From NCBI RefSeq assembly GCF_000429925.1, contig NZ_AUCU01000010.1:1-64000 (forward strand): a stretch of DNA of 64,000 nt. The letters run 5' to 3'. Origin of the DNA: Desulfatirhabdium butyrativorans DSM 18734 (GTDB lineage Bacteria; Desulfobacterota; Desulfobacteria; Desulfobacterales; Desulfatirhabdiaceae). The notes beneath the pieces are model-generated. The model ran no database searches, was not told the DNA's origin, and was given only the letters and a program-made list of their open reading frames with translations. Below, piece after piece: positions 52,110 through 60,197 of the stretch. The translations under genes and the position numbers were made by a program. Every line of letters begins with the position of its first letter. Position 1 is the first letter of the stretch.

Positions 52110-52667
52110 ATGTCGATTTCAACAGAAGACCAACGCATATTGCTGCAAATTGCACGGTCGGCGATCGAAAGGCGGCTCGGCATGCCCTGTGCTGAATTAC
52201 CGCTATCCGATCGGCCCTTTCTGCAACAAAGGCGGGGATGTTTCGTTACCCTCGAAAAAAAAGGGCAGCTCCGGGGCTGCATCGGCAACATCGAACCGCT
52301 CAAACCCCTGATCGAAGCCATCGCAGACAACGCCATCAGCGCGGCCTTTCATGATCCGAGATTCCCGTCCATGACACGCGAAGAATGGCCTTCCGTCGAT
52401 ATCGAAATCAGCATCCTGAGCGAGCCCCGGATACTCGAGGCCAAAAGCCCATCCGATCGGCTGGCAAAACTCTCCGCCGGCATCCATGGCGTGATCCTGA
52501 GCCGGCAATACCACCGGGCCACTTTTCTTCCGCAGGTTTGGGACCAGTTGCCGGACAAGCGCTCCTTTCTGGAGCATTTGTGCCTGAAAGCCGGCATGGA
52601 GGCAAGCTGCTGGAAAGACCCGCAAACGAGCATCGAAATCTACGAAGCCGAGCATTTTCGGGAATGA
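52110..52667 (+). CDS. AMMECR1-domain protein (AmmeMemoRadiSam protein A)
   Basis: The protein of 185 residues is a single AMMECR1 domain with the hallmark GCFVTLEKKGQLRGCIGNIEPLKPLIEAIADNAISAAFHDPRFPSMTREEW. The family is widespread in archaea and anaerobes, usually with a Memo-like dioxygenase and a radical SAM protein (AMMECR1-Memo-RadicalSAM set); neither partner is adjacent here. GGGAGGA precedes the ATG. Its biochemical role is not established. Confidence 0.92.
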   Translation: MSISTEDQRILLQIARSAIERRLGMPCAELPLSDRPFLQQRRGCFVTLEKKGQLRGCIGNIEPLKPLIEAIADNAISAAFHDPRFPSMTREEWPSVDIEISILSEPRILEAKSPSDRLAKLSAGIHGVILSRQYHRATFLPQVWDQLPDKRSFLEHLCLKAGMEASCWKDPQTSIEIYEAEHFRE

Positions 52668-52726
52668 ATGATCATGGAGCGCCGCTCCACCCCCGTCGAT
52701 GAAAATCCGACCCGTCATTCCGGCAG

Positions 52727-52905
52727 GAGTCAGAAGTCAGGAGTCAGAAGTCAGAAGTCAGAAGAAAAGTGGATGGCTCCTGTTCCGATGAAACTTCCTA
52801 TCCGGGTCCTACAAAAATCGCTCCTGTTCCTTTCATCCAACGGGCTGACAGGCCACACTGCCCACCCCACTGCCGACTGCAGACTGCCCACTGCCGACTG
52901 CCTGT
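52727..52905. repeat. Two heptamer arrays (GTCAGAA type and CCCACTG/CCGACTG type)
   Basis: Positions about 52730-52763 contain five or six seven-base units of the AGTCAGA/AGTCAGG type, followed by AAAAGTGGATGGCTCC as in the composite repeat at 3657-3789. Positions about 52856-52905 contain CCCACTG, CCGACTG and CAGACTG units. The stretch between them (TTTCATCCAACGGGCTGACAGG) is also shared with 3810-3825 in inverted form. Confidence 0.75.
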
Positions 52906-52923
52906 ACGATCAGTCCCATGCGC

Positions 52924-53592
52924 TTATTTCAAAACCATCGCCCGGGCAATATCGGATATCCCTTCGACCTGGTCGGCAATCGAACCGATCTTTTCAGACA
53001 GGCGGATCAGGTAATAGGCGCCCAGCGGATCGATTTCCGATGAAAATACGATTTCCTCGATGGCATTGCCGATCCGTGCGGCTTCCCGTTGCTGCTGGCG
53101 GATGATCTGAATGACATCCAAAACGGTCTTGCGGTGTTTGTCCGAAAAACTTCTCAGATATTTCCTGGTTTCATGCGCCAGTTTTTCCAGCTCTTCGACA
53201 GGATCGATAATGGCATCCAGGAGCAGAATGAATCTGCTTTTCAACTCATCGGAGATTGTCGAAAAAGATCGGTGCCGGATCCAGCCCAGGGTACCGACAC
53301 AGAGATTCAGCAATTGATCCTGTTTGTTCAACCATCCGCAGAACTGATGCTTGTCCACCGGGAACAATACCGATATCGGCATCAATTCCAGAACCTGATG
53401 CTTGATGCCGTCGGCCTCCCGTTCCAGTCCTGCGACCGAATCCTGCAGTTCGGCAAAAGACGGGCAGGCGGACCCGATATAACATTCCATCGCCTGCTGA
53501 AAAATCCATATCCCCTCTTTGATTTTTTCGGCATGATCAAAGAGTTTATCAAAAGCCATCGCCGAGAGGCTGTTCATAATGGGCATTCGCAT
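52924..53592 (-). CDS. DUF47 PhoU-like protein
   Basis: The protein of 222 residues is a helical-bundle DUF47 (TIGR00153) member: FDKLFDHAEKIKEGIWIFQQAME, LEREADGIKHQVLELMPISVLFPVDKHQF and SEIDPLGAYYLIRLSEKIGSIADQVEGIS. Such proteins usually sit next to a Pit-type phosphate permease and are thought to control it; no permease is adjacent. GAGGAG lies eight bases before ATG 53592. It is followed downstream by repeats and convergent to AMMECR1. Confidence 0.88.
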   Translation of the reverse strand: MRMPIMNSLSAMAFDKLFDHAEKIKEGIWIFQQAMECYIGSACPSFAELQDSVAGLEREADGIKHQVLELMPISVLFPVDKHQFCGWLNKQDQLLNLCVGTLGWIRHRSFSTISDELKSRFILLLDAIIDPVEELEKLAHETRKYLRSFSDKHRKTVLDVIQIIRQQQREAARIGNAIEEIVFSSEIDPLGAYYLIRLSEKIGSIADQVEGISDIARAMVLK

Positions 53593-53691
53593 CCGGCATA
53601 CTCCTCATGGAAATCCATATCTCAAACCACGGTTTGCAGCAAAACCTCCCCAATCGGGAGGCGCCCGGCCTGTTGCACAGCCTTCATTCCG

Positions 53692-54489
53692 TTATCTTCT
53701 GAAGCGCAAATCGGGCGATTCAATTCCGGCCAGCAGCCATTTGATCCAGGCCAGTCCGATACGCAGCATCGCGATATCATCGGTGCGGCCGCGGTTCAGG
53801 AGAGATGAAGGGATCTGGAAACGCTTGAGAAATGAACTTTCGAACACAAATTTTCGAAAAGCGTCCAGATCGTACGCCGCCATATAGGCCATCCGAACAA
53901 CTTCCTTTTCCTTCCGTTCGGCATCCGGCATCGCTGCGGCTGCAGCGTGCTGGTGAAACAACATCCGCACACCGGCCCATTTTTCCGTCATTTCGGCATA
54001 GACATCCGCATGCTGATCGGCCAGCCATCGCTTCACATTCCAGGTGGACTCGCTTTCGACACCTTTGCAGAAAGTTGGTGGTCTGAAAAAATAGCGAAGC
54101 CGCGACCGGCCCTGGGCGTCGAATTCCAGACCGCGATCGAGGGGAAACATGCGGCAGGCATCCGGCCGATCCGCATAGATGCCGCATCCATCCGGTTGTA
54201 GAAACGGGCATGGCGCACCGGGACTTTCCTGCATCCTGAGCAGCACCTCGGGGAAAATATCGTTCGGCTGCACCTGCGCTGTGGTATGGGTTTCCAGAAA
54301 CGATTCAGAAGCCATGTTCAACCGATGTCTGAGGCGCAGCACATCGTAGGGATACAGCGGCAACCGGAGATTGTGGCAGCACTGGTTGAAACAAGACACC
54401 CCGGGATGGCAGGAAAAGTGGAAAATGCCGTCGTGCTCGATGGCGGCCTCGCCCAACTCGGGATGTGCTTCGATCGATACGATTTTCAT
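53692..54489 (-). CDS. YkgJ-like CxxxCxxCC metal-cluster protein
   Basis: The protein of 265 residues has FSCHPGVSCFNQCCHNLRLPLYPYDVLRLRHRL near residue 25-60 and GAPCPFLQPDGCGIYADRPDACRMFPLDRGLEF near 105-140, the Cys pattern of the YkgJ/zinc- or iron-chelating family (COG0727). The C-terminal half is helical and unassigned. The family is believed to bind an Fe-S or zinc centre, but its job is unknown. ATG 54489 follows AAGGAC; 31 extra codons upstream come from repeat DNA. Confidence 0.8.
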   Translation of the reverse strand: MKIVSIEAHPELGEAAIEHDGIFHFSCHPGVSCFNQCCHNLRLPLYPYDVLRLRHRLNMASESFLETHTTAQVQPNDIFPEVLLRMQESPGAPCPFLQPDGCGIYADRPDACRMFPLDRGLEFDAQGRSRLRYFFRPPTFCKGVESESTWNVKRWLADQHADVYAEMTEKWAGVRMLFHQHAAAAAMPDAERKEKEVVRMAYMAAYDLDAFRKFVFESSFLKRFQIPSSLLNRGRTDDIAMLRIGLAWIKWLLAGIESPDLRFRR

Positions 54490-54555
54490 GGCGTCCTTTC
54501 GGAGCGATATCCGGAAAACATCCTGTTGCCGAGGCTGATGGTCATCGGATAGACA

Positions 54556-54660
54556 GTGTCTGAACGGAAACCCCGTTTTCACCGGTCATGAGCCGGCTGG
54601 CAAGCTGTTTCAAGCCGTATCGCAACATTACCTACCCGCAGGTGACGCGCTGCCCCTTTC
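54556..54660 (+). repeat. MITE-like element, left-end copy
   Basis: The segment begins GTGTCTGAACGGAAACCCC like the complete element at 59396-59522 and shares a degraded core (GTATCGCAAC, CTGCCC) but lacks the right inverted end. The remaining gap sequence between 54490 and 54814 holds no gene. Confidence 0.6.
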
Positions 54661-54702
54661 TTCGAGTCCGCATCTCCCTTCAATCGCCCCACAACATGGT
54701 TA

Positions 54703-54731
54703 TTGAATTCGATGTTCGGTTTCGCTATTGT
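54703..54731 (+). promoter_or_regulatory. Candidate sigma-70 promoter of the TPR-SPOR gene
   Basis: TTGAAT (54703-54708) and TATTGT (54726-54731) are separated by 17 bases, in an AT-rich stretch 84 bases upstream of the start at 54815. No other good pair is seen in this gap. Confidence 0.35.
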
Positions 54732-54814
54732 GATACATTCTCAAAATGGTTTGCGGAGATTACCACAGAAGACACTCTTTTACAAAGATTGATTGGAAAG
54801 AACGCGGATCCGAT

Positions 54815-56218
54815 ATGATGACGAGCGGTACCCGATACATCCTGTGTTTGTTACTGGTTCTCGTTCTGGCCTCATCGGCCTATGCCGATGACAAGGCATC
54901 CCTTGGCAGATTTCTGCTTCGCGTGCAGCGCTACGAGGACGCACTCGTCGTATACAACGAGTTGATCGGCAAACGTTCCACCGATTCCCAGCTCTACCAC
55001 AACCGTGGCGTCGCCTACATGCACACCGGACATCTGGAAAAGGCCCTGAACGATTTCAATGAAGCCATCGCCATCGATCCCAAAAATGCGGAAGCATACA
55101 ACAGCAGGGGCGTATGCTGGTTTTATAAAGGCGATTATGAAAAGGCGGTTGCGGATTATGCCAAGGCCATCGAACACAACCCCCAACTGACGCGTGCATA
55201 CAACCAACTCGCATGGGCCTTGGCCGTATGCCCCAACCCCAAAATCCGCAACGGCGCGCGGGCCGTGGAAATGGCCAGGAAGGCGGTTGAACTGGAGCCG
55301 AGCGCCTACCATTACGATACGCTGGCTGCGGCATACGCTGAAGCAGGTCATTTCAAGGATGCCGTCAAAATCCAGAAACGGGCCTTGCTGATGCAGTTGA
55401 CCGAAGGAAGAACGCAGGCGCTCGAACGATACACAGAAAGGCTCCGCTCCTACGAGGTCAAGAAACCCTGGCGGGAAAAGAACGCCGCAGGCATGCGCCA
55501 GGCGGAAGCTCCCGCCGGGAAATCCGGGCACAGCCCCATTACCATCACGGCCATCACGGCCATCGGCGAGGATGCCGCACAAAGGCAGTTCCCCAAGGAA
55601 CCGGAACCCCCCAGGGTTCCAGAGCCGCAACCGATGACGCAACCGGTAACGCCACAACCCGAAAAACAACCGGAGCCGCAGCCCCAAATCACCGCTCCGC
55701 CCAAAGAACCGCCTCCGTCTCCGGGCCCCGTCCCGATTGCATCCCCATCCAGAGGCATTGGCGTCAGGCCATTTTCGATCATCGTCGCCACGAGCCAATA
55801 CAGACAGAAAGCCTATCGTATTGCCATGAAGCTCCGATCCAAAGGAGATTCGGCGTTCATTGTCCAGGAAACCGATCCGGGCGCGGGAGAGTCATACAAG
55901 ATTTATCTGGGCAATTTTGCCAGTGCAATCGAGGCATGGGATTTCATCGGAGCGCGGCTGAAAAACCAGTTTCGCGATCCCCAGGTTGTCTATCTTCCCT
56001 ATGCCGTGATGATCGGGCGTCCCGCTTCCAAAGAGGCCATCAAGAATCAGGAAGCATCATTCCTCTCGAAGGGCTATTGGGCCTATTCCTGCGGCGATCC
56101 AAAACACCCGGAACAGGCCCGGATGCTGATCGGCGCGTTCGAAAAGGATACGCAGGCCATCGAACTCGCAACCAAATTGCAGCAATGGGAAAAAAACGTG
56201 CAGGTGGTCTTGCGGTAG
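54815..56218 (+). CDS. TPR and SPOR-domain exported protein
   Basis: The protein of 467 residues has a signal peptide (about 1-24, LLLVLVLASSAYAD), about four TPR units at 25-200 (YHNRGVAYMHTGHLEKALNDFNEAIAIDPKNAEAYNSRGVCWFYKGDYEKAVADYAKAI), a Pro/Gln-rich linker (about 260-320), and a C-terminal SPOR-like region at about 325-410 (FSIIVATSQYRQKAYRIAMKLRSKGDSAFIVQETDPGAGESYKIYLGNF). SPOR domains bind denuded glycan strands at division sites. Exported TPR-SPOR proteins therefore act near peptidoglycan, which is an inference here. It is convergent with polA, 38 bases apart. Confidence 0.78.
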   Translation: MMTSGTRYILCLLLVLVLASSAYADDKASLGRFLLRVQRYEDALVVYNELIGKRSTDSQLYHNRGVAYMHTGHLEKALNDFNEAIAIDPKNAEAYNSRGVCWFYKGDYEKAVADYAKAIEHNPQLTRAYNQLAWALAVCPNPKIRNGARAVEMARKAVELEPSAYHYDTLAAAYAEAGHFKDAVKIQKRALLMQLTEGRTQALERYTERLRSYEVKKPWREKNAAGMRQAEAPAGKSGHSPITITAITAIGEDAAQRQFPKEPEPPRVPEPQPMTQPVTPQPEKQPEPQPQITAPPKEPPPSPGPVPIASPSRGIGVRPFSIIVATSQYRQKAYRIAMKLRSKGDSAFIVQETDPGAGESYKIYLGNFASAIEAWDFIGARLKNQFRDPQVVYLPYAVMIGRPASKEAIKNQEASFLSKGYWAYSCGDPKHPEQARMLIGAFEKDTQAIELATKLQQWEKNVQVVLR

Positions 56219-56256
56219 GTTTTGAACGGAATCCCGTATTTCGGCCCAAGTGCGAT

Positions 56257-58974
56257 TCAGTGGGCCTCGGCCCAGTTGTCCCCAATCCCCACGTTCACCT
56301 TCAGCGGCACACGCAACTCCCAGACATGCTCCATGATGTCGCACACCAGCCCCTTCAGACGATCCAGCTCATCTTCCGGCGCCTCGAACACCAATTCGTC
56401 ATGGACCGACATCAGCATGGCCGATTGCATCCCCTCTTTTTCCAGAGTCCGATCGATGCGGATCATCGCAATCTTGATGAAATCCGCCGCAGTGCCCTGC
56501 ACGGGCGTATTGACGGCAACCCGCTCGGCAAACTGCCGCACCACCGGGTTTGTGCTCGTTATCTCCGGCAGCAGCCGGATTCTGCCGGAGAGCGTTTCGG
56601 TTTTGCCAAGCGCCCTTGCCGATGCAATCGTCTGATCGATAAACGCCTTGATGCCGTGATACGTCGCGAAATAGGCATCGATGATCGTCTTGGCCATCTT
56701 GACGGAGATGCCGAGATCCTTCGAGAGACTGAATGCGCCCATGCCGTACAGAATCCCGAAATTGACGGTCTTGGCCTGACGCCGCAATTCCGGCGTCACA
56801 TCGGCTTCCGCCACCTGGAATACTTCCGACGCCGTCCGGGTATGGATGTCCTTGTCCGCCAGAAAGGCTTCGATCAGAAGCGGGTCGCCCGAACAATGGG
56901 CCAGGATGCGCAGCTCGATCTGGGAGTAGTCTGCAGACATCAGTTTCCATCCCGGCCTGGGCACAAAGGCTTCGCGGATCGCCTTCCCCGATTCGCTTCG
57001 CACCGGGATATTCTGCAAATTGGGCTCCGAGCTGCTCAACCTTCCCGTTGCCGTCACCGTCTGGTTGTAGGATGTGTGAATGCGGCCGGTTTCCGGGTGA
57101 ATCATGTCGATCAGGGCGTCGGTATAGGTCGATTTGAGCTTGGAGATGGTCCGGTGCCGCAGCACGAGATTGGGCAATTCATGCTGCGGCGAAAGCTCGG
57201 TCAGCACATCGACATCGGTGGAGTATCCCGATCTTTTTTTCGTCTTCTTCTGGTTCGGCAGCTTCAATTTTTCGAAGAGGATGCGGCCCAACTGCTGGTG
57301 GGACTGGATGTTGAAGCGCTCGCCTGCCACACGATAAATGTCTTCCTCAAGCGTGTTCATCTCCTGCTGGAATGCCTCAGACAGGCGCCTGAGCCGATCC
57401 GCATCCACGCAAACGCCCTTCATTTCCATTTTTTTCAGAACTTCGACAAGCGGCATCTCGATGGTTTGGTAGAGATCGAAGAGCTTTTCGGCCTGCAGCT
57501 TCGGGATCAGGGCATGGTATGCCTGAAGCGTGAAATCGGCATCCTGGCAGGCGTAGCGCGTGGCATCCGTGATGGGCACATGCGAAAAGACCTTGATCTT
57601 GCCCTGCTGGGTGACATTGCTGTACCCGATGGCTTTGCGGTTGAGATAATCGAGCGCGATCTGATCGAGGCTGTGCGATCGCTTGGATGGATGCAGCAGA
57701 TAGGATGCCACCATCGTGTCGGCCTTCACCCCACAGAGCCGGATCCCGTGCCGTTCAAACACGATCCAGTCATATTTGATGTTTTGTCCGATCTTCTCGA
57801 TGGCACCATCCGAAAGCAGGGGGCCGATCACTTCGGCGGTTTCGGCAAGCGTCAGCGGGTTCTTTTCAGCCGCATGTCCTACCGGCACGTACCAGGCATT
57901 GCCCGGTGCATCCGAAAAGGAGACGCCGACCAGCTTGGCCAGCATCGGATGCTCGGAAGTCGTCTCGGTATCGACGGCAAATCGGCCGGCGCTGCGAAGG
58001 CGCTTCACAAGAACCGCCAGTTCGCTGCGCGACCGGATGGTCTCATACCGTTCGGCGCTCTTTGTGGATGGCGCCTCCATGTCGGCGAAAGTCTGCTGCA
58101 GTTGGCGGAATTCGAGCTTTCCAAACAGCGCCGTCAGCCGCTCCCGGAACGGTTCGCCGATCACCAGTCGGTTCACATTCAGATCGATGGGGACATCGGT
58201 ACAGATGGTGACCAGCTCCCGGCTCAGCAATGCCTGCTCCCGATTCGCGACCAATTTATCCCGCTGGTTCTTCGAAGGGATTTCTCCGATGTGTTGATAT
58301 ACCCCGTCGATGCTGCCGAACCGGCGAATCAGGGCGGATGCCGTTTTCGGTCCGATACCGGGAACCCCCGGCACATTGTCCGAACTGTCACCGCTCAATC
58401 CCATCATTTCGATGATCTGGACGGGCTCGACACCGAAGTTCCGGCGAACGGCATCCGTATCGAGCAGCGTTTCCTTCATGGGATCCCAGATGCGGATCCG
58501 ATCCGAGACAAGCTGGGCAAAGTCCTTGTCTCCGCTGACGACAACGACATCAAACCCCTGTGATGCGGCGCTAACGGCAAGGGTCCCGATCAGGTCGTCG
58601 GCTTCATAACCGGGGAGCTCTATCACCGGCAGGTGAAAGGCACGGGTCACTTCGAGGATCGGCTGTATCTGGAGTGCCAGCTCTTCGGGCATGGGCGGCC
58701 GGTTGGCCTTGTAGAGCGGGTATTTCCGATGCCGGAACGTCGGGCCTTTGCTGTCGAAACAGACGGCTCCCCACCTCGGCTTTCGGTTGGACATCGTTTT
58801 GATGAGCATCTGGGTATAGCCGAAAACGGCATTGGTCGGAAAGCCGGTGGATGTGCTGAGCGACCGGATGGCATGGTAAGCGCGATGAATGTAGGCCGTT
58901 CCATCGACAAGAAACAGGGTGCGCTTTTCGGTGCCGGGTTCCGTAGGGAGTTGTTCCGTGGCTTCGGTTGACAT
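56257..58974 (-). CDS. polA: DNA polymerase I
   Basis: The protein of 905 residues has all three domains. The 5'-3' exonuclease (about 18-300) shows LFLVDGTAYIHRAYHAI, VVSGDKDFAQLV and GLSGDSSDNVPGVPGIGPKTASALI. The 3'-5' exonuclease keeps its acidic motif FAVDTETTSEHPM and YACQDADFT. The polymerase domain has SADYSQIELRILAHCSGD, the O-helix RRQAKTVNFGILYGMGAF and MLMSVHDELVFEAPEDE. It fills gaps and removes primers during replication and repair. The start ATG 58974 gives a short unconserved leader before the exonuclease. Confidence 0.97.
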   Translation of the reverse strand: MSTEATEQLPTEPGTEKRTLFLVDGTAYIHRAYHAIRSLSTSTGFPTNAVFGYTQMLIKTMSNRKPRWGAVCFDSKGPTFRHRKYPLYKANRPPMPEELALQIQPILEVTRAFHLPVIELPGYEADDLIGTLAVSAASQGFDVVVVSGDKDFAQLVSDRIRIWDPMKETLLDTDAVRRNFGVEPVQIIEMMGLSGDSSDNVPGVPGIGPKTASALIRRFGSIDGVYQHIGEIPSKNQRDKLVANREQALLSRELVTICTDVPIDLNVNRLVIGEPFRERLTALFGKLEFRQLQQTFADMEAPSTKSAERYETIRSRSELAVLVKRLRSAGRFAVDTETTSEHPMLAKLVGVSFSDAPGNAWYVPVGHAAEKNPLTLAETAEVIGPLLSDGAIEKIGQNIKYDWIVFERHGIRLCGVKADTMVASYLLHPSKRSHSLDQIALDYLNRKAIGYSNVTQQGKIKVFSHVPITDATRYACQDADFTLQAYHALIPKLQAEKLFDLYQTIEMPLVEVLKKMEMKGVCVDADRLRRLSEAFQQEMNTLEEDIYRVAGERFNIQSHQQLGRILFEKLKLPNQKKTKKRSGYSTDVDVLTELSPQHELPNLVLRHRTISKLKSTYTDALIDMIHPETGRIHTSYNQTVTATGRLSSSEPNLQNIPVRSESGKAIREAFVPRPGWKLMSADYSQIELRILAHCSGDPLLIEAFLADKDIHTRTASEVFQVAEADVTPELRRQAKTVNFGILYGMGAFSLSKDLGISVKMAKTIIDAYFATYHGIKAFIDQTIASARALGKTETLSGRIRLLPEITSTNPVVRQFAERVAVNTPVQGTAADFIKIAMIRIDRTLEKEGMQSAMLMSVHDELVFEAPEDELDRLKGLVCDIMEHVWELRVPLKVNVGIGDNWAEAH

Positions 58975-59091
58975 CGAGGACTTCCTGAATTAAGGTTTTT
59001 GCGGAAAATCGTGTTTTCACCGTTTCCCCGTTGGCATCTCCTTCAGCGGGGAAGCGAATCGTGTTTGATACCAAATGTAAAACTACATCCC

Positions 59092-59316
59092 ATGCGTCGC
59101 AATCCGGAAGATTCATCCTACAGAAAAAAACACAGACAAACGGAGACCGTCTGCCATTGCTGCGGCAAAAGCCTGCGGTTCTGCTGGAAATGCCGGCATT
59201 GCGGGTTCGCCATCTGCCAGAGCTGCATGGATGAAAATTTTTGGGGTCTTTCCTGTAACGGCATCACGTGGTATTGCCCCGATTGCGGCGAACCCAACGG
59301 CTTCGGCAACCAGTGA
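59092..59316 (+). CDS. Small Cys-rich zinc-ribbon-like protein
   Basis: The protein has 74 residues with six CxxC-like pairs: VCHCCGKSLRFCWKCRHCGFAICQSCMDENFWGLSCNGITWYCPDCGEPNG. About 11 Cys make it likely to bind two or three Zn ions or an Fe-S cluster. I recall similar small proteins in other sulfate reducers but know no function. The ATG at 59092 is preceded only by a weak site (CATCC); the in-frame part before it from 58999 is not protein-like. It is divergent from polA, about 120 bases away, and is followed by the richest repeat region of the window. Confidence 0.7.
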   Translation: MRRNPEDSSYRKKHRQTETVCHCCGKSLRFCWKCRHCGFAICQSCMDENFWGLSCNGITWYCPDCGEPNGFGNQ

Positions 59317-59330
59317 TTCCTGAGAAAGTG

Positions 59331-59363
59331 GGCAGTCGGCAGTGGGCAGTCGGCAGTGCCGTA
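59331..59363 (+). repeat. GGCAGTC/GGCAGTG heptamer run
   Basis: Four seven-base units GGGCAGT/CGGCAGT alternate here, followed by GCCGTATGGCTGCCGTCATGCCG and CACTCCTAA, a combination seen also at 12745-12815 (with different middle) and inverted near 3851-3890. Confidence 0.7.
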
Positions 59364-59395
59364 TGGCTGCCGTCATGCCGCCACACTCCTAATTC

Positions 59396-59522
59396 GTGTC
59401 TGAACGGAAAACCCCTATTCGGAGCAGCGCGCCGCCTGCGGGCAGGCAATTTTGCGATACAGCGCGAAACAGCCTGCCCTCCGGCTCAGGTTGTACCCAA
59501 AACGGGTTTTCCGTTCAGACAC
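59396..59522 (+). mobile_element. Complete MITE-like element with 19-bp perfect terminal inverted repeats
   Basis: The 127-bp element starts GTGTCTGAACGGAAAACCC and ends GGGTTTTCCGTTCAGACAC, exact reverse complements. Inside are a GCCTGCGGGCAGGC hairpin and GCCTGCCCTCCGGCTCAGG. There is no open frame of note, so it could move only with a transposase in trans. No target-site duplication is evident beside it. Partial or variant copies are at 19228-19294, 31833-31889, 43283-43398, 54556-54660 and 60120-60190. Confidence 0.8.
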
Positions 59523-59526
59523 TATG

Positions 59527-59566
59527 TAGTGCCTGAACCCAAACCGGGTTTTTCGTTCAGGCACTA
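59527..59566 (+). repeat. Short palindromic derivative of the MITE ends
   Basis: TAGTGCCTGAAC (59527-59538) and GTTCAGGCACTA (59555-59566) are perfect inverted repeats around CCAAACCGGGTTTTTC. It looks like two element ends joined without the core, immediately after the complete element. Confidence 0.7.
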
Positions 59567-59717
59567 ATTCCATTTTGCTTTCAAAATGATATTCCAGCAA
59601 GCATTCGAGCTGAGACCGCGAAAGCAAGCGAGCAGCGATGAGACCGTACATTCAGTACGTCGAATCGCGGCGCAGCGAAGCTGACAAAGGTATCAGCTCG
59701 AATGCGAACTGGAATAA

Positions 59718-59864
59718 GGAAGTTGCTCCATCGACTTTCGTTAACCGGGGTGCAACTCCGGTTGCATGGGGGATTATCGTAAAAATACCTCCCCCTCGCA
59801 ATGCTCGGATGAATCGTTGTCGTTGTCGTTGTCGTAATCGTGATCGTGATCGTGATCGAAATTC
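59718..59864. repeat. Composite repeat end and hexamer run
   Basis: TTGCTCCATCGACTTTCGTTAACCGGGGTGCAACTCCGGTTGCATGGGGGATT (about 59725-59776) matches the end of the composite repeats at 31739-31786 and 12815-12850. Positions 59812-59864 are GTTGTC, GTAATC and GTGATC hexamer units as at 24996-25114. Between 59567 and 59717 an unrelated sequence without a gene is found. Confidence 0.7.
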
Positions 59865-59907
59865 GTTTCCCCGGTTTATCGTGAAAATACGAATTCAAGG
59901 TTAAGGG

Positions 59908-60099
59908 TTAAGGTTTGGTTTCCGGCTGAACAGAAGCCGCCTCCGAAGCCTGCTGCACACCGGTAACGGTCTCATGCACAGCCATATAGACGCTTTTGAA
60001 TGCCTCCGGAAACCCGGACGGTGAAATTCTGCCGGTTTCGATGAATTTCACCACGATTTCCTTGGCGGTTTTCAGCACCTGCTCATCAATGGACCCCAT
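59908..60099 (-). CDS. Small conserved helical protein of unknown function
   Basis: The product has 63 residues: MGSIDEQVLKTAKEIVVKFIETGRISPSGFPEAFKSVYMAVHETV then a polar Gln/Ala tail. The core looks like a compact conserved helical domain, which I remember from other delta-proteobacteria as an uncharacterised family. The start at ATG 60099 is set by the end of MITE-derived sequence just upstream (60120-60190), which the longer open frame would translate. It lies 98 bases from the end of the histidine kinase gene and on the same strand. Confidence 0.65.
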   Translation of the reverse strand: MGSIDEQVLKTAKEIVVKFIETGRISPSGFPEAFKSVYMAVHETVTGVQQASEAASVQPETKP

Positions 60100-60119
60100 G
60101 ATGCCATCCTTATCAAAAT

Positions 60120-60190
60120 AGTGCCTGAACAGACACCTCGTTTTGGGCGCAACCTGAGCCAGAGGGCAGGCGGCGTGCTGCCCCTGAGCC
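60120..60190 (-). repeat. MITE-like element, right-end fragment
   Basis: On the minus strand the segment reads GGGCAGCACGCCGCCTGCCC, CTCTGGCTCAGGTTGCGCCCAAAACG and ends with TGTTCAGGCACTA. This is the right half of the element at 59396-59522 with changes. It lies in the short spacer between the small protein gene and the kinase gene. Confidence 0.65.
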
Positions 60191-60197
60191 CATGCGC

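Noticed and set aside
55936-58563. 875-codon open frame on the plus strand
   Set aside because: It is antisense to polA, whose motifs are unmistakable.
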